From Methylorubrum sp. B1-46 (lineage in GTDB: Bacteria; Pseudomonadota; Alphaproteobacteria; Rhizobiales; Beijerinckiaceae), in the NCBI RefSeq assembly GCF_021117295.1, contig NZ_CP088247.1:1-64000 (forward strand): a stretch of DNA of 64,000 bases, given 5' to 3'. How positions within the stretch are numbered: the stretch's first letter is position 1; each line of letters opens with the position of its first letter. The notes beneath the pieces were generated by a model. That model saw nothing but the letters and a program-made list of their open reading frames with translations, made no database searches and had not been told where the DNA came from. Shown one piece after another: positions 45,451 through 54,512 of the stretch. The position numbers and the translations under genes were made by a program.

Positions 45451-46362
45451 TCAGGCGCGGCGCGCGTCGTAGGCACTGAGAGCAGAGACGGGGGCCGGGG
45501 CGCCGAGGCGGCCGCCGAAGAAGGCGGCGAGCGCACCGAGGACCAGCGCCAGGGCGGCGTAGAAGGCGCCTTGCGTGGCCGCGGACTTGGCACTGACGGC
45601 AGCGGCCTCAGCCTTCTGCTTGGCCGTCGCCACGGCCTGCTCGTACTGCTTCTGGTACTCGTCGATCTGCGTCTTGGCCTGATCGGGGGAAATGCCCTGC
45701 GCCTTGGCGAGCGCATCGGCCGCGCGGCTCTTGGCCTGCTCCTTCTGCGCGGCATCGCCGGTCAGCATAGCCCGGACCGCGGCGACCGCCGCATCACGCG
45801 CCGCCTGCGGGTCCTGACCGGCAGACTGTTCGCGGACCTTCTGCTCGATCCCGTCGAGCGGGTTGGAGATCTTGGACAGGGACGGCGCCGCCGCCTGGGC
45901 GGCCGTCTGCACCGTTCCGCCGACGAGGTTGCCCGCGCCGCCGAGCGCGCCCGAGACGGTGCTCAGCGTCCCGCCGACGAGCCCGCTCGCCGCCGAGGTC
46001 AGCAGATACAGAACCACGAGCGTGGTGACTGCCCAAGAGACGAGTCCGTGCAGGGCCGCGGCGCCCGGCAGCGACTTGCCGGAGAGGCGACCCGCGACGA
46101 GGCCGCCGGCCAGAGAGGCGACGACGCCCGAGGCCACGAACCACAAACCCGCGCCGAGCGAGAAGGTCGAGGCGGCCGGGTTGTCGGCGGCATTGGTGCC
46201 GATTGCGGCCAGACCGACCCCCACGCCGACGAGGTTCAGGACGACCTGCGTCACGATGGCGATGACGGCGCCGGCGAGGATGGCACCCCAGGACACCTCG
46301 CTGAGAAGGACGGCCCGCGTGTCGGCGGCTGCGACGGCGGAAGGGTTTGTGATCGTGGTCAC
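45451..46362 (-). CDS. Polytopic membrane protein with coiled-coil insert
   Basis: The 303-residue protein has three or four N-terminal transmembrane helices (about 25-50, 66-92, 101-125), an Ala/Gln/Lys-rich coiled coil (about 155-255), and a last helix near 262-285. Its family is sometimes labelled PhnA-like, but no enzymatic motif is visible. It lies in the stress-protein cluster, so an envelope role is inferred. Confidence 0.85.
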   Translation of the reverse strand: MTTITNPSAVAAADTRAVLLSEVSWGAILAGAVIAIVTQVVLNLVGVGVGLAAIGTNAADNPAASTFSLGAGLWFVASGVVASLAGGLVAGRLSGKSLPGAAALHGLVSWAVTTLVVLYLLTSAASGLVGGTLSTVSGALGGAGNLVGGTVQTAAQAAAPSLSKISNPLDGIEQKVREQSAGQDPQAARDAAVAAVRAMLTGDAAQKEQAKSRAADALAKAQGISPDQAKTQIDEYQKQYEQAVATAKQKAEAAAVSAKSAATQGAFYAALALVLGALAAFFGGRLGAPAPVSALSAYDARRA

Positions 46363-46403
46363 GCGTGTACTCCGATGGTCGTGGAAGTCGGGATGCGAGA
46401 GGG

Positions 46404-46745
46404 TCAGAGCTTGCTGACGAGCAGGCCGAGGCCGAAGCCGATGGCGCCCGCCACGAGGAGCGAGGCGACGGGTGCGTCGGACACGTATTCGCCGACCTCG
46501 CGCGAGCTTCCGCGCAGGTAGCGGCGCCCCTGCTCGTAGGCGTCCTCGGCAACCTCGTAGGCATCGTCGGCGGCGTGTCGGACGGCGTCCTTGGCTTGGC
46601 CGTAGAGATTCTCGGCGCTGCCCTGGGCTTCGCGGAAGCGGCCTTCGACCGCGTCGCTGCGCGAGCCGGTCAGGTCGCCGACCGCGCCCTGCACCTTGCC
46701 GCCGATCTCCTTGGCGGCACCCGTGATTCTGTCCGTATCGACCAT
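46404..46745 (-). CDS. CsbD-DUF883 (YqjD-like) fusion protein
   Basis: The 113-residue protein joins a CsbD domain (about 1-50: DRITGAAKEIGGKVQGAVGD, then SDAVEGRFREAQG) to a DUF883-like helical segment and a C-terminal transmembrane helix with Gly zipper (VAGAIGFGLGLLVSK). It is similar in layout to the 44692 gene, and the two may be distant paralogues. It sits between two same-strand small genes. Confidence 0.88.
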   Translation of the reverse strand: MVDTDRITGAAKEIGGKVQGAVGDLTGSRSDAVEGRFREAQGSAENLYGQAKDAVRHAADDAYEVAEDAYEQGRRYLRGSSREVGEYVSDAPVASLLVAGAIGFGLGLLVSKL

Positions 46746-46811
46746 GACGATCTCCTGTTCGGTGTTCGTGGTGAGTGGCGGCGCCCTGGGACGGCGCCGG
46801 TGAGTTCCGGT

Positions 46812-46973
46812 TCAGTCGCGGGGCGAGACCGGTGGGGGCGGTCGCGTCCGGCGCTTCTCCGTTCGGCCCTCGGCCTCGAGCCGGGCATCCCCGGTGAGTT
46901 TGCCGATGGCCTCCTTCAGCGAGCCCCTGGCGTGCTCGGCGGAGGTCGTCTTCGCGCGCTCGTTCACCTGCAT
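46812..46973 (-). CDS. Short CsbD-like protein (53 residues)
   Basis: This 53-residue frame contains the core CsbD pattern: an Arg/Lys start, then HARGSLKEAIGKLTGDARLE and AEGRTEKRR, followed by a Pro-rich tail. It is on the same strand as the other CsbD genes, 66 nt upstream of the nearest. The RBS is weak (GAGAG next to the ATG). The family resemblance makes it a real, easily missed gene. Confidence 0.65.
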   Translation of the reverse strand: MQVNERAKTTSAEHARGSLKEAIGKLTGDARLEAEGRTEKRRTRPPPPVSPRD

Positions 46974-47061
46974 CTCTCAGTGTCCGGAAAGTCTCAGGCC
47001 CACTTCAGATGTTCGGTCGATTGCGCAATTCAATAGTACGAAAATACCAGTAAGACGGTTT

Positions 47062-48543
47062 TTAAGTACTGGGTGATGGGAGCGGAAAGCCGTTCTCGCG
47101 TCCCCAGATCACCGCTTCCGCGCGCTTGTGGACGCCGAGCTTGCGGTAGAGGGTGGCACCGTGGTTGCGCACGGTGTTGCGCGAGAGGTTGAGGCGTTTG
47201 GCGATGGCGTCGTCGGCAAGCCCCGTGCAGATCAGGTTCAGGATCTGGCGCTCGCGCACCGTCAGTGTCGGGCTTGCACCATTGCCATCCTGCGGCCCGG
47301 GCTGGCGCAGATTGGCCAGCTTCTCGATCAGCCCGCGGCTGAACCAAGAGGTATCGGCCATGACCGCCTCGATGGCCTCGAACAATTCCCGCTCGCCGCG
47401 CTTGCGCTCGGTGATGTCCTGAAGGACCACGAGCGCGAACGTCGCCTCCCCGATCTCGATGCGCTCGCCGGAGGCAAGGCAGTCGAGCTCCGTTCCGTCC
47501 TCATGGCGCAGGCAGACCTCCTGCCCCGCGACGAAGCCGGTCCGCCTCACCATGTCCTCGAATCGCTCGCGGGTCGCATCCGCCACCCACAGCCCAATTT
47601 CGCCGAACGAGCGCCCGACGACGCCGTCCTCGCCGTGGCCGAAGACCCGCGTGAACGCCTCGTTGATGGCGGTCACCGTGAAGGTATCGAGGCGCGACAG
47701 CAGGGTCGGCACGGGCGTCAGACGGAAGGCTTTGGCGAAGCGCTCCTCGCTCTGCCGCAGGGCCGTCTCGGCCTTCCGGCGCAGCTCGAGATCGGCGAAA
47801 GTGAAGAGCATGCAGGGCTCGTCGCCCATTTCGATGGGCTGGCCGGCGACGATGACGAAGCGGCTGTCGCCGTCCGGCAGCGTGAGGCAGGCCTCCATCT
47901 GCGGGATGGTGGCGCCCTCGTTCAGACGGTTGATCGCCAGTTCGCGGTTGCGCGCGCCGGCCAGGACATCGACCTCGTAGACGCTGCGGCCGATGACGGC
48001 ATCGCGGGTGTGGCCGGTCATCTCGAGGAAGCCGGCATTGACCTTGACGTGGCGCAGATCCGACAGCCGGGTGATGATCGCGGGTGCCGGGTTCGCGTTG
48101 AACGTGGCCTCGAAGCGCTTCTCGGCCTCGAACTGGTCCGAGACGTCCTTCAGGATCAGGGCAAGGCAGCTTGGACGACCCTCGCGATCCGTGGCGACGA
48201 GACTGCGCAGGGAGTGGACGAAGTCGAGTTCCGGCTGATCGGCACGCCGGACCTCGACGACGACGTCGTGGAACTGCTCGCCGGCCACGACGCGCTCGAT
48301 CGGATAATGCTCCGGTGTCCGGTTGTTGCGGTAGCGCAGGGCGAAGCGATCGCGGTAGGCGTCAACATCGCCGCCGAGCTCGTCGATGCGGGCGACCCCA
48401 TGCATCGCCAGGGCGGCGTCGTTGGCATAGGCGATGGTCTGATCGGGCTCGACCAGGATCACGCCTTCGCTCAGGCCGGCGATGATCTGCCTGAGCTCAT
48501 GCCTGTCGATCTCCGCCGTCACGCGCCCGCCGCTCCGTCGCAC
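47062..48543 (-). CDS. Multi-PAS LuxR-family transcriptional regulator
   Basis: The 493-residue protein has three PAS-type domains (about 15-130, 140-255, 270-390) and a C-terminal LuxR HTH (about 425-485: LTVRERQILNLICTGLADDA, then NLSRNTVRNHGATLYRKLGV). It has no kinase core, so it probably senses a ligand or redox state directly. A perfect EcfG-type promoter (GGAAC-N16-CGTT) lies just upstream, placing it in the general stress regulon. Several Met/Val starts are possible near residue 1-9. Confidence 0.9.
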   Translation of the reverse strand: MRRSGGRVTAEIDRHELRQIIAGLSEGVILVEPDQTIAYANDAALAMHGVARIDELGGDVDAYRDRFALRYRNNRTPEHYPIERVVAGEQFHDVVVEVRRADQPELDFVHSLRSLVATDREGRPSCLALILKDVSDQFEAEKRFEATFNANPAPAIITRLSDLRHVKVNAGFLEMTGHTRDAVIGRSVYEVDVLAGARNRELAINRLNEGATIPQMEACLTLPDGDSRFVIVAGQPIEMGDEPCMLFTFADLELRRKAETALRQSEERFAKAFRLTPVPTLLSRLDTFTVTAINEAFTRVFGHGEDGVVGRSFGEIGLWVADATRERFEDMVRRTGFVAGQEVCLRHEDGTELDCLASGERIEIGEATFALVVLQDITERKRGERELFEAIEAVMADTSWFSRGLIEKLANLRQPGPQDGNGASPTLTVRERQILNLICTGLADDAIAKRLNLSRNTVRNHGATLYRKLGVHKRAEAVIWGRENGFPLPSPST

Positions 48544-48573
48544 TTGTAACTGCCAAGGCGGCAGCGGTGCACA

Positions 48574-48598
48574 AACGAGTTGCGCACAAAACGGTTCC
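48574..48598 (-). promoter_or_regulatory. EcfG (general stress sigma factor) promoter
   Basis: On the minus strand GGAAC (48598-48594) is followed by exactly 16 nt and CGTT (48577-48574), the alphaproteobacterial EcfG consensus. Transcription would start near 48567, giving a leader of about 24 nt before the regulator gene at 48543. No other gene in the adjacent stress-protein cluster shows as good a match. Confidence 0.7.
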
Positions 48599-48660
48599 GG
48601 TCGGCTCCTGGTATCGCGAGATCACGTTTCTGATACTGGCGGACCGTAAGGCACGGCGAG

Positions 48661-48819
48661 ATGGGCGCGTCGCATCAAACGGGGAAGCTCTCGACGATGA
48701 ACCATCGTGCAATCGTTGAAGCCTTTGAGCGCGCCGGCTTGGAGTTCATTCCGGCAAACGGCGGCGGCGCTGGCGTCCGCTTTCGGGATCCGGTCGTGAG
48801 CGCTGCGGCCGAGGGCTGA
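48661..48819 (+). pseudogene. Possible remnant of an XRE-type regulator tail
   Basis: A 52-codon frame ends in AFERAGLEFIPANGGGAGVRFR, matching the C-terminal end seen after the helix-turn-helix of many small rhizobial XRE regulators (ALEAAGVEFIPENGGGPGVRL). The DNA-binding part is missing and a stop lies in frame upstream, so it is either a remnant or a minimal standalone peptide. The 230 nt after it have no convincing gene. Confidence 0.35.
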
Positions 48820-49072
48820 GACAGGGATACGCAACGCCTTCAGTCAGGCACGCTCGAAAGTGGGAAGCCGGCCAAGGCCGCCCGCGCCTACCTGTTCATT
48901 GGGCCGAGCACGCGCATCAGCCCGGTGGTCAGTGCGCCGGGGGAGCGGCCGCACGCACGGTCGGAGATCACCATCGAACCGATCACGACGTTCGCGCGTG
49001 AGACGCCAATGGAGGTGATGCGGGCGCTGTGTGTGGAGCGGGGCTCGCCGTAACGTGCCTCACCAGTGCGCT

Positions 49073-49306
49073 TCAGTCCTGCCGGCTTTGCTCCGACCTG
49101 GTCTGACTCAGCGCGAAGAGCGCACCGAACGCGCCGCCCGCCGATCCGAGAACGCCTGCTAGCGCGACGGCAACGGGAGGAATTCGCGCAAGCTGCTGCG
49201 GCCACAGCAGCCAAAGAGTGCCGAGGGCGACGAGCCCACAGCATACGCCACTCAGCAGTGCGATGACGACGCGACGTTTGACGAGAGGTTTGCTCATCCG
49301 TTGCAT
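49073..49306 (-). CDS. Small two-helix membrane protein
   Basis: A 77-residue product has two transmembrane helices (about 13-34 and 43-64) with a short loop, a basic N-terminus (KPLVKRR) and a Gln/Arg/Ser-rich tail. No family was recognised. An internal Met at residue 4 is an alternative start. It lies between the regulator region and the FNT channel gene, on the opposite strand to the latter. Confidence 0.45.
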   Translation of the reverse strand: MQRMSKPLVKRRVVIALLSGVCCGLVALGTLWLLWPQQLARIPPVAVALAGVLGSAGGAFGALFALSQTRSEQSRQD

Positions 49307-49707
49307 CTAGGGCGCGCTGGGGTTTGTTCGCGTTCTGAGCGCCGTCGTCGCCGACCGGCCGGACATTGCTCGGCGATTGAGCGGGCCCGCTCCTACATGG
49401 GGAAGCGATGGCGGACGGGTGAGACTCGGCTCGGCGGACCGGCGCCGAGGAGCAGGACGCCCGGTGTCGAGCGGTGGAAAACGCGGCCATCGGCGGAGAG
49501 CCGCCCGGACCGTGTTGTCGGCCAGGGCGCGGCGCGGTGCGGGCGTGCTGCTCCAACGGGCGCGGATCTTGCTGAGGCGCGACCGACCGGTGCGAGCAAG
49601 GCTCGCACGGGCGGGTCAGACACCACGTCGGACCGGAAGCACCCGCAGATCCGGACGGGATCACTCGTCGAACCCCGGCATCTTCCGGCCGCCACAAGGA
49701 AACCGGT
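49307..49707. other. Region upstream of the formate/nitrite channel
   Basis: This 401-nt gap is GC-rich and contains open but low-complexity frames that I do not accept as genes. An 8-bp perfect hairpin, GTGCGAGC/GCTCGCAC with an AAG loop, lies at 49590-49608 about 100 nt before the channel ATG and might be a leader structure. AAGGAAA is the channel's RBS. Confidence 0.4.
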
Positions 49708-50547
49708 ATGGCTTACCTCGCGCCCTCCGAATTCGTGACCAAGATGGTCGATGCCGGAGAATCCAAGATCTTCATGGCGACCCGCGACACCGTGATCCGC
49801 GCCTACATGGCGGGCGCGATCCTGGCGCTCGCTGCGGTCTTCGCCGTCACCATCACCCAGCAGACCGGGATCCCGATCCTCGGCGCCGCCCTGTTTCCGG
49901 TCGGCTTCTGCATGCTCTACCTGCTGGGCTTCGACCTTCTGACCGGCGTCTTCGTGCTGGCCCCGCTGGCGCTCCTCGATAGACGCCCGGGCGTGACCTG
50001 GAGCGGGGTGCTGCGCAACTGGGGCCTCGTCTTCCTCGGCAATTTCTTGGGGGCGCTCACGGTGGCCTTCATGATGGCCTTCGTCTTCACCTTCGGCTTC
50101 ACCGCACCGGCCGACAAGGTCGGCGAGTTCATCGCCCATGTCGGCGAGCGCCGCACCCTCGGCTATGCGGCTCACGGTGCCGGCGGCTGGTTCACGATCT
50201 TCATGCGCGGCATGCTGTGCAACTGGATGGTCTCGACCGGCGTCGTCGGCGCGATGATCTCGACGACGGTGAGCGGCAAGGTCATCGCCATGTGGATGCC
50301 CATCATGGTGTTCTTCTACATGACCTTCGAGCACTCGGTGGTGAACATGTTCCTCTTCCCCTTCGGCCTGATGATGGGCGGCAACTTCTCGATCGGGGAT
50401 TACTTCTTCTGGAACGAGATCCCGACTGTGCTGGGCAACCTCGTCGGCGGCCTCGCCTTCACGGGGCTCACCCTCTACACCACCCACGTCCGCACCGCGC
50501 CGAAGCGCACGGCCGTGCAGGGCGAGGCGCGCCGCCTCGCTGCCTGA
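49708..50547 (+). CDS. Formate/nitrite transporter family channel (FocA/NirC-like)
   Basis: FNT proteins are pentameric channels for small monovalent anions. The 279-residue protein has six predicted transmembrane segments and both family signatures: LGFDLLTGVF near residue 72 and RGMLCNWMV near 168. The central conserved His pore residue is not obvious in the segments I compared. It is followed by a PP2C-kinase fusion gene in the same direction, a pairing also seen next to nitrate/nitrite genes in other proteobacteria. The substrate (formate, nitrite or other) is open; formate would suit a methylotroph. Confidence 0.92.
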   Translation: MAYLAPSEFVTKMVDAGESKIFMATRDTVIRAYMAGAILALAAVFAVTITQQTGIPILGAALFPVGFCMLYLLGFDLLTGVFVLAPLALLDRRPGVTWSGVLRNWGLVFLGNFLGALTVAFMMAFVFTFGFTAPADKVGEFIAHVGERRTLGYAAHGAGGWFTIFMRGMLCNWMVSTGVVGAMISTTVSGKVIAMWMPIMVFFYMTFEHSVVNMFLFPFGLMMGGNFSIGDYFFWNEIPTVLGNLVGGLAFTGLTLYTTHVRTAPKRTAVQGEARRLAA

Positions 50548-50614
50548 TCCGTGCTTGACCGGACGGGGACCCGCACCGCAAGGGCACGGGTCCCCATCCC
50601 TCAAGTCCTCCCCG

Positions 50615-52333
50615 ATGCCGAACGACCTCAGGCTCACGCTCGGCCAGCACAGCGCGGCGGGTCGCAAGCCCCACAACCAGGATTTTTACGGGGCGCTCAT
50701 CCCCCCGCAGCCGGCTCTTGAGCTCAAGGGCGCGGCCATCGCCATCGCGGACGGGATCGGCAGCAGCGCGGTCAGCCACGTCGCCAGCGAGACTGCGGTC
50801 AAGAGCTTCCTTTCCGACTACTATGACACCCCCGACACGTGGTCGGTGAAGAGCGCGGCGCAGCGCGTGATCGCGGCGTCCAATTCCTGGCTCCACGCCG
50901 AGACGCGCCGCAGCCGGCACGAGCCCGACCGCGGCTACGTCACCACCTTCAGCGCCCTCGTCCTCAAGGGCCGCACCGCCCACCTCTTCCACGTCGGCGA
51001 CGGGCGGATCTGTCGGGTTGCGGGCCGCTCCTTGGAGCAGCTGACCGAGGATCACCGCCTCGTCCTGTCGGCGGAAGAATCCTATCTCGGCCGGGCACTC
51101 GGCGCGGGCGGACGCGTGGAGATCGACCATGCCAGCGTGCGGACCGAGCCCGGCGACGTCTTCGTCCTGACCACCGACGGCGTCCACGAGCACGTCGATC
51201 CGGAGACGATTGCCGGCCTGATCGCGCGCCATGCTGCCGATCTGGACATGGCTGCCCGCGAAATCGTCAGACATGCCTACGAAGCCGGCAGCACCGACAA
51301 CCTCACCGCGCAGATCGTGCGCATTGAGGCAGCACCTGAGGACGGGCCGGCCGATCTGGCGGGTCGCGTCGCGGATCTGGCGCCCGCGCCCCTGCTCGAT
51401 CCACCGGCCGATTTCGACGGCTACCGGGTGCTGCGCACGCTCCACGCGAGCCATCGCAGCCACGTCTATCTCGCGCTCGATTCCGAGACTGGTGCGACCG
51501 TTGCCCTCAAGGTGCCCTCGACGGAAGCGCGCGACGACCCCGCGCAGCTGCGCCGGCTCGTCATGGAGGAGTGGATCGCCCGGCGCATCGACAGCCCCCA
51601 CGTGTTGAAGGCCCAGCCGCAGGCGCGGCGGCGCAGCCACCTCTACACGGCGATGGAGTATGTCGAGGGACGCACGCTGGCGCAGTGGATGCGCGACAAT
51701 CCCGTGCCGGACCTCGAGACCGTGCGCGGCCTCGTCGAGCAGATCGCGCGGGGCCTGCAGACCTTTCACCGGCGCGAGATGGTGCATCAGGACCTGCGGC
51801 CGCAGAACGTCCTGATCGATGCTGCCGGCACCGTGCGGATCATCGATTTCGGCGCGACGCGCGTGGCGGGCGTGGCCGAGCTCGCCCCCGAGGAGCCGGT
51901 GCTCGGCACCCAGCAATACAGCGCGCCCGAATACCTCGCCGGCCATCCCGGAACGCCCGCAGCGGACGTGTTCTCCCTCGGGATCATCGCCTACCAGATG
52001 CTGACCGGGCAGCTACCCTACGGCGCGGCGGCCGCGCGGGCATTGACCGAGGCACGGGCGCGGCGCCTGCGCTACATCCCGCTCTCGGCCGTGCGGCCGG
52101 GCCTGCCGGTCTGGGTCGACGGCGCCCTGCGCAAGGCCGTTCATCCGAACCCAGCGATGCGCTACGAGGCGCTCTCGGCCTTCGCCTACGACCTGCGCCA
52201 CCCGAACCCTTCGCTCGCCGGGGTACGCCGGGCGGCTCTGCTGGAGCGCAATCCGCTCCTGTTCTGGAAGCTCGTCTCGCTGGGGCTCGCGCTCGCACTC
52301 CTCGCCCTGCTGGCGACGTGGCCGCGCATCTGA
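50615..52333 (+). CDS. PP2C phosphatase-Ser/Thr kinase fusion with C-terminal anchor
   Basis: The 572-residue protein has an N-terminal PP2C-like phosphatase (about 1-240: HNQDFYG, IADGIG, HVGDGRIC, TDGVHEHV, STDNLTAQI) and a protein kinase domain (about 275-535) with the ATP-Lys in VALKVPS, catalytic loop HQDLRPQNV (HQD in place of HRD), and IIDFGATRV. A terminal hydrophobic helix (about 548-566) anchors it. The phosphatase metal-binding residues look complete. The ATG at 50615 is preferred to an upstream in-frame start. It follows the FNT channel by 67 nt and may regulate it. Confidence 0.92.
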   Translation: MPNDLRLTLGQHSAAGRKPHNQDFYGALIPPQPALELKGAAIAIADGIGSSAVSHVASETAVKSFLSDYYDTPDTWSVKSAAQRVIAASNSWLHAETRRSRHEPDRGYVTTFSALVLKGRTAHLFHVGDGRICRVAGRSLEQLTEDHRLVLSAEESYLGRALGAGGRVEIDHASVRTEPGDVFVLTTDGVHEHVDPETIAGLIARHAADLDMAAREIVRHAYEAGSTDNLTAQIVRIEAAPEDGPADLAGRVADLAPAPLLDPPADFDGYRVLRTLHASHRSHVYLALDSETGATVALKVPSTEARDDPAQLRRLVMEEWIARRIDSPHVLKAQPQARRRSHLYTAMEYVEGRTLAQWMRDNPVPDLETVRGLVEQIARGLQTFHRREMVHQDLRPQNVLIDAAGTVRIIDFGATRVAGVAELAPEEPVLGTQQYSAPEYLAGHPGTPAADVFSLGIIAYQMLTGQLPYGAAAARALTEARARRLRYIPLSAVRPGLPVWVDGALRKAVHPNPAMRYEALSAFAYDLRHPNPSLAGVRRAALLERNPLLFWKLVSLGLALALLALLATWPRI

Positions 52334-52356
52334 ACGCGACCGAGGCCTCAGATTTC

Positions 52357-52461
52357 GAAAGGACGAGTCCTTTCGCGGGTCCAGAGCAGAGCCCCGGATA
52401 GAAGAAAGCCGGGGCACTGCCCCGGCTCCCCGTCAAAGGGATGATCCCCTCAGAAACCCGC
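52357..52461 (-). repeat. Multi-hairpin 3'-UTR element (family A, copy 2)
   Basis: Read on the minus strand it starts right after the xoxF TAA and has hairpins GCCGGGGC/GCCCCGGC (52426-52408), CCGGGGC/GCTCTGG with G-U pairs (52397-52381), and GAAAGGA/TCCTTTC (52374-52357), with an earlier GGGGATC/ATCCC hairpin. It matches the copy at 7804-7902 in order, sense and distance from the stop codon. It also lies between convergent genes and could terminate both. Confidence 0.7.
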
Positions 52462-54225
52462 TTATCGGGAAGCGAGTGCCTTCGGCAGACGGAACGCCCA
52501 GAAGCTGCCGCCCTGGTTGATGCCAGCCGTCGTCTTGGCGACTTCGCCGCCCCAGAGCGGCACCGCGCCGCCCCAGCCAGCCGCGACGCCGATCCACTGC
52601 TCGCCATCCTGCTCCCAGGTGATCGGCGAGGCGACGACGCCGGTGCCGACCTGGAATTTCCAGACTTCCTCACCGGTCTTGGCATCAAACGCCTTCAGGA
52701 AACCCTCGGGCGTTCCGGTGAAGACGAGGTTGCCCGCAGTGGTGAGCACGCCGGCCCAGAGCGGAGCCTTGTTCTTGTACTCCCACACGACCTTCTTGGT
52801 CGCCGGATCGATGGCCTTCAGCGAGCCGATATGATCCTCGAAGGTCGGCTTGATGGTGAAGCCCGCGCCGAGATAGGCGGCGCCCTTCTTGTAATTCACC
52901 GGCTCGTTCCAGATGTCCATGCCCCACTCGTTGGACGGGACGTAGAACAGCTTGGTGTCGGGGCTGTAGGCGATCGGGTTCCAGTTCTTGCCGCCGAGGA
53001 AGCCCGGCGTCGCGTAGACGGACTTGCCCTTCTTGCCGTCCTCGGACTTGGCCGGGTCGCCGGGGCGGTTGGCGTCGTCGTAGATCGGGCGCCCGTTCTC
53101 GTCGATGCCCTTGGCCCAGTTGATGTTAGACACGAACGGCGTGGCCGACATGAACTTCCCGTTGGTGCGGTCGAGGACGTAGAAGAAGCCGTTACGGTCG
53201 GCGGTGGCGCCGGCCTTCACGGTCTTGCCATCCTTCTGCATGTCGAAGGGCACGAACTCGTTGACGCCGTCGTAGTCCCAGCCGTCATGCGGCGTGGTCT
53301 GGAAGCCCCAGACGATCTCGCCGTTGTCGGGGTTGATGGCGAGCCGCGAGGCCGACCACTTGTTGTCGCCCGGGCGGAGCGCCGAGTTCCACGGGCCCGG
53401 GTTGCCGGTGCCGAAATAGATCAGATTCAGCTCGGGATCGTAGGTGCCGCCGAGCCAGGTGGCGCCGCCGCCGAACTTCCACGTGTCGCCGGGCCAAGTC
53501 TCGTTGGTCTTGCCGGTCATGGTCGAGGGCTTGCCGTTCAGCTCGCCCATATGGCCCTCGATGACGGGGCGCTTCCACACGATCTCGCCGGTCTCGGCAT
53601 CGCGCGCCTCGACGCGGCCGACCACGCCGAATTCGCCGCCCGACACGCCGGTGATGATCTTGCCCTTCACGATCATCGGCGCAGCGGTGTAGCTGTAGCC
53701 GGACTTGAAGTCGTCGATGTCCTTGCGCCAGACGACCTTGCCGGTCTTCTGGTCGAGCGCGACGAGCTTGGCGTCGAGCGTGCCGAAATAGACCTTGTCC
53801 TTGTAGAGAGCGGCGCCGCGGTTCACCACGTCGCAGCAGGGCAGGATGCCCTCGGGCAGGCGGGCGTTGTACTCCCACTTCTTCTCGCCGGTGCGCGCAT
53901 CGACGGCGTAGAGGCGCGAATAGGAGCCGGTGACGTAGAGCACGCCGTCCTTGACCAGCGCCTGGCTCTCCTGGCCGCGCTGCTTCTCGCCGCCGAAGGA
54001 GAACGACCAGGCCGGGACGAGGCCCTTGATGTTGTCGCGGTTGAGCGTCTTGATTGAGCTGAAGCGCTGCGCCTGTGGGCCGAGGCCGTAGGTGACAACG
54101 TCCTCGGGCGTCTTGGCGTCGTTGAGGATGTCCTGCTCAGTCACCTCGGCGATCGCGGGAAGGGCAAGGCCGACGCTGAGGGCGGCGAGCCCCACCGCCG
54201 TCAGGAACTGGTTCCGCACTCTCAT
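52462..54225 (-). CDS. xoxF: Lanthanide-dependent methanol dehydrogenase XoxF
   Basis: XoxF is the periplasmic PQQ enzyme that oxidises methanol using a rare-earth ion as cofactor. The 587-residue precursor has a signal peptide (about 1-26, AIA-EV), an eight-bladed propeller with W-motifs, the vicinal disulfide Cys130-Cys131, a metal-ligand Glu198 (GGEFG) and Asn280 (PGPWN), the catalytic Asp317 and the extra Asp319 in DGWDYDG that marks lanthanide-using enzymes. It ends its operon after xoxG and xoxJ. A 287-nt gap precedes it, so it may also have its own promoter. Confidence 0.97.
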   Translation of the reverse strand: MRVRNQFLTAVGLAALSVGLALPAIAEVTEQDILNDAKTPEDVVTYGLGPQAQRFSSIKTLNRDNIKGLVPAWSFSFGGEKQRGQESQALVKDGVLYVTGSYSRLYAVDARTGEKKWEYNARLPEGILPCCDVVNRGAALYKDKVYFGTLDAKLVALDQKTGKVVWRKDIDDFKSGYSYTAAPMIVKGKIITGVSGGEFGVVGRVEARDAETGEIVWKRPVIEGHMGELNGKPSTMTGKTNETWPGDTWKFGGGATWLGGTYDPELNLIYFGTGNPGPWNSALRPGDNKWSASRLAINPDNGEIVWGFQTTPHDGWDYDGVNEFVPFDMQKDGKTVKAGATADRNGFFYVLDRTNGKFMSATPFVSNINWAKGIDENGRPIYDDANRPGDPAKSEDGKKGKSVYATPGFLGGKNWNPIAYSPDTKLFYVPSNEWGMDIWNEPVNYKKGAAYLGAGFTIKPTFEDHIGSLKAIDPATKKVVWEYKNKAPLWAGVLTTAGNLVFTGTPEGFLKAFDAKTGEEVWKFQVGTGVVASPITWEQDGEQWIGVAAGWGGAVPLWGGEVAKTTAGINQGGSFWAFRLPKALASR

Positions 54226-54512
54226 CTGGCGTATCCTCCATAGATCGTCAGCGCCCCTGTTCTTCAGGGACCACGGGGCTTCTCTGTTCTGACCGACTCG
54301 GCCAGCTGCCCCTTGGAGACAAAGCCTAGAGCGCTTCTCAGCAAACTCTTATTGGCCTTTGGTCGAACTTTGTCCTGATCCGCTCGCAGTATGTGCGAGC
54401 AACGCCTTCCACGCCCTTCAAGGCACGACGAATACGCAGTCGAACGGAGACGCCAACAGCCTTCGCGACTTGCAGAGCGAGGCCGCTGGCGCTGTCGATG
54501 CTGGAGGAGATA
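54226..54512. other. xoxJ-xoxF intergenic region
   Basis: This 287-nt gap is unusually long for a gene pair within an operon, and its part next to xoxF (54300-54380) is richer in A+T. It could hold a separate, strong xoxF promoter. No hairpin or repeat of note was seen, apart from a TAGAGCGC-type stretch near 54327. Confidence 0.4.

Noticed and set aside
48622..48834. 70-codon minus-strand frame before the PAS-LuxR gene
   Set aside because: It lies opposite the better-supported XRE-like tail and has no RBS or recognisable sequence.
48820..49053. Plus-strand frame reading RSEITIEPITTFARETPMEVM near its end
   Set aside because: It looks protein-like at the end but has no start codon or RBS and follows a stop in the same frame; possibly a remnant, not supportable as a gene.
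49393..50676. 427-codon minus-strand frame covering the FNT gene
   Set aside because: Shadow of the transporter; His/Glu/Arg-rich with no domain.
52441..54057. 538-codon plus-strand open frame opposite xoxF
   Set aside because: Antisense shadow of a certain gene; the sequence has Asp/Val/Ala bias and no motif.
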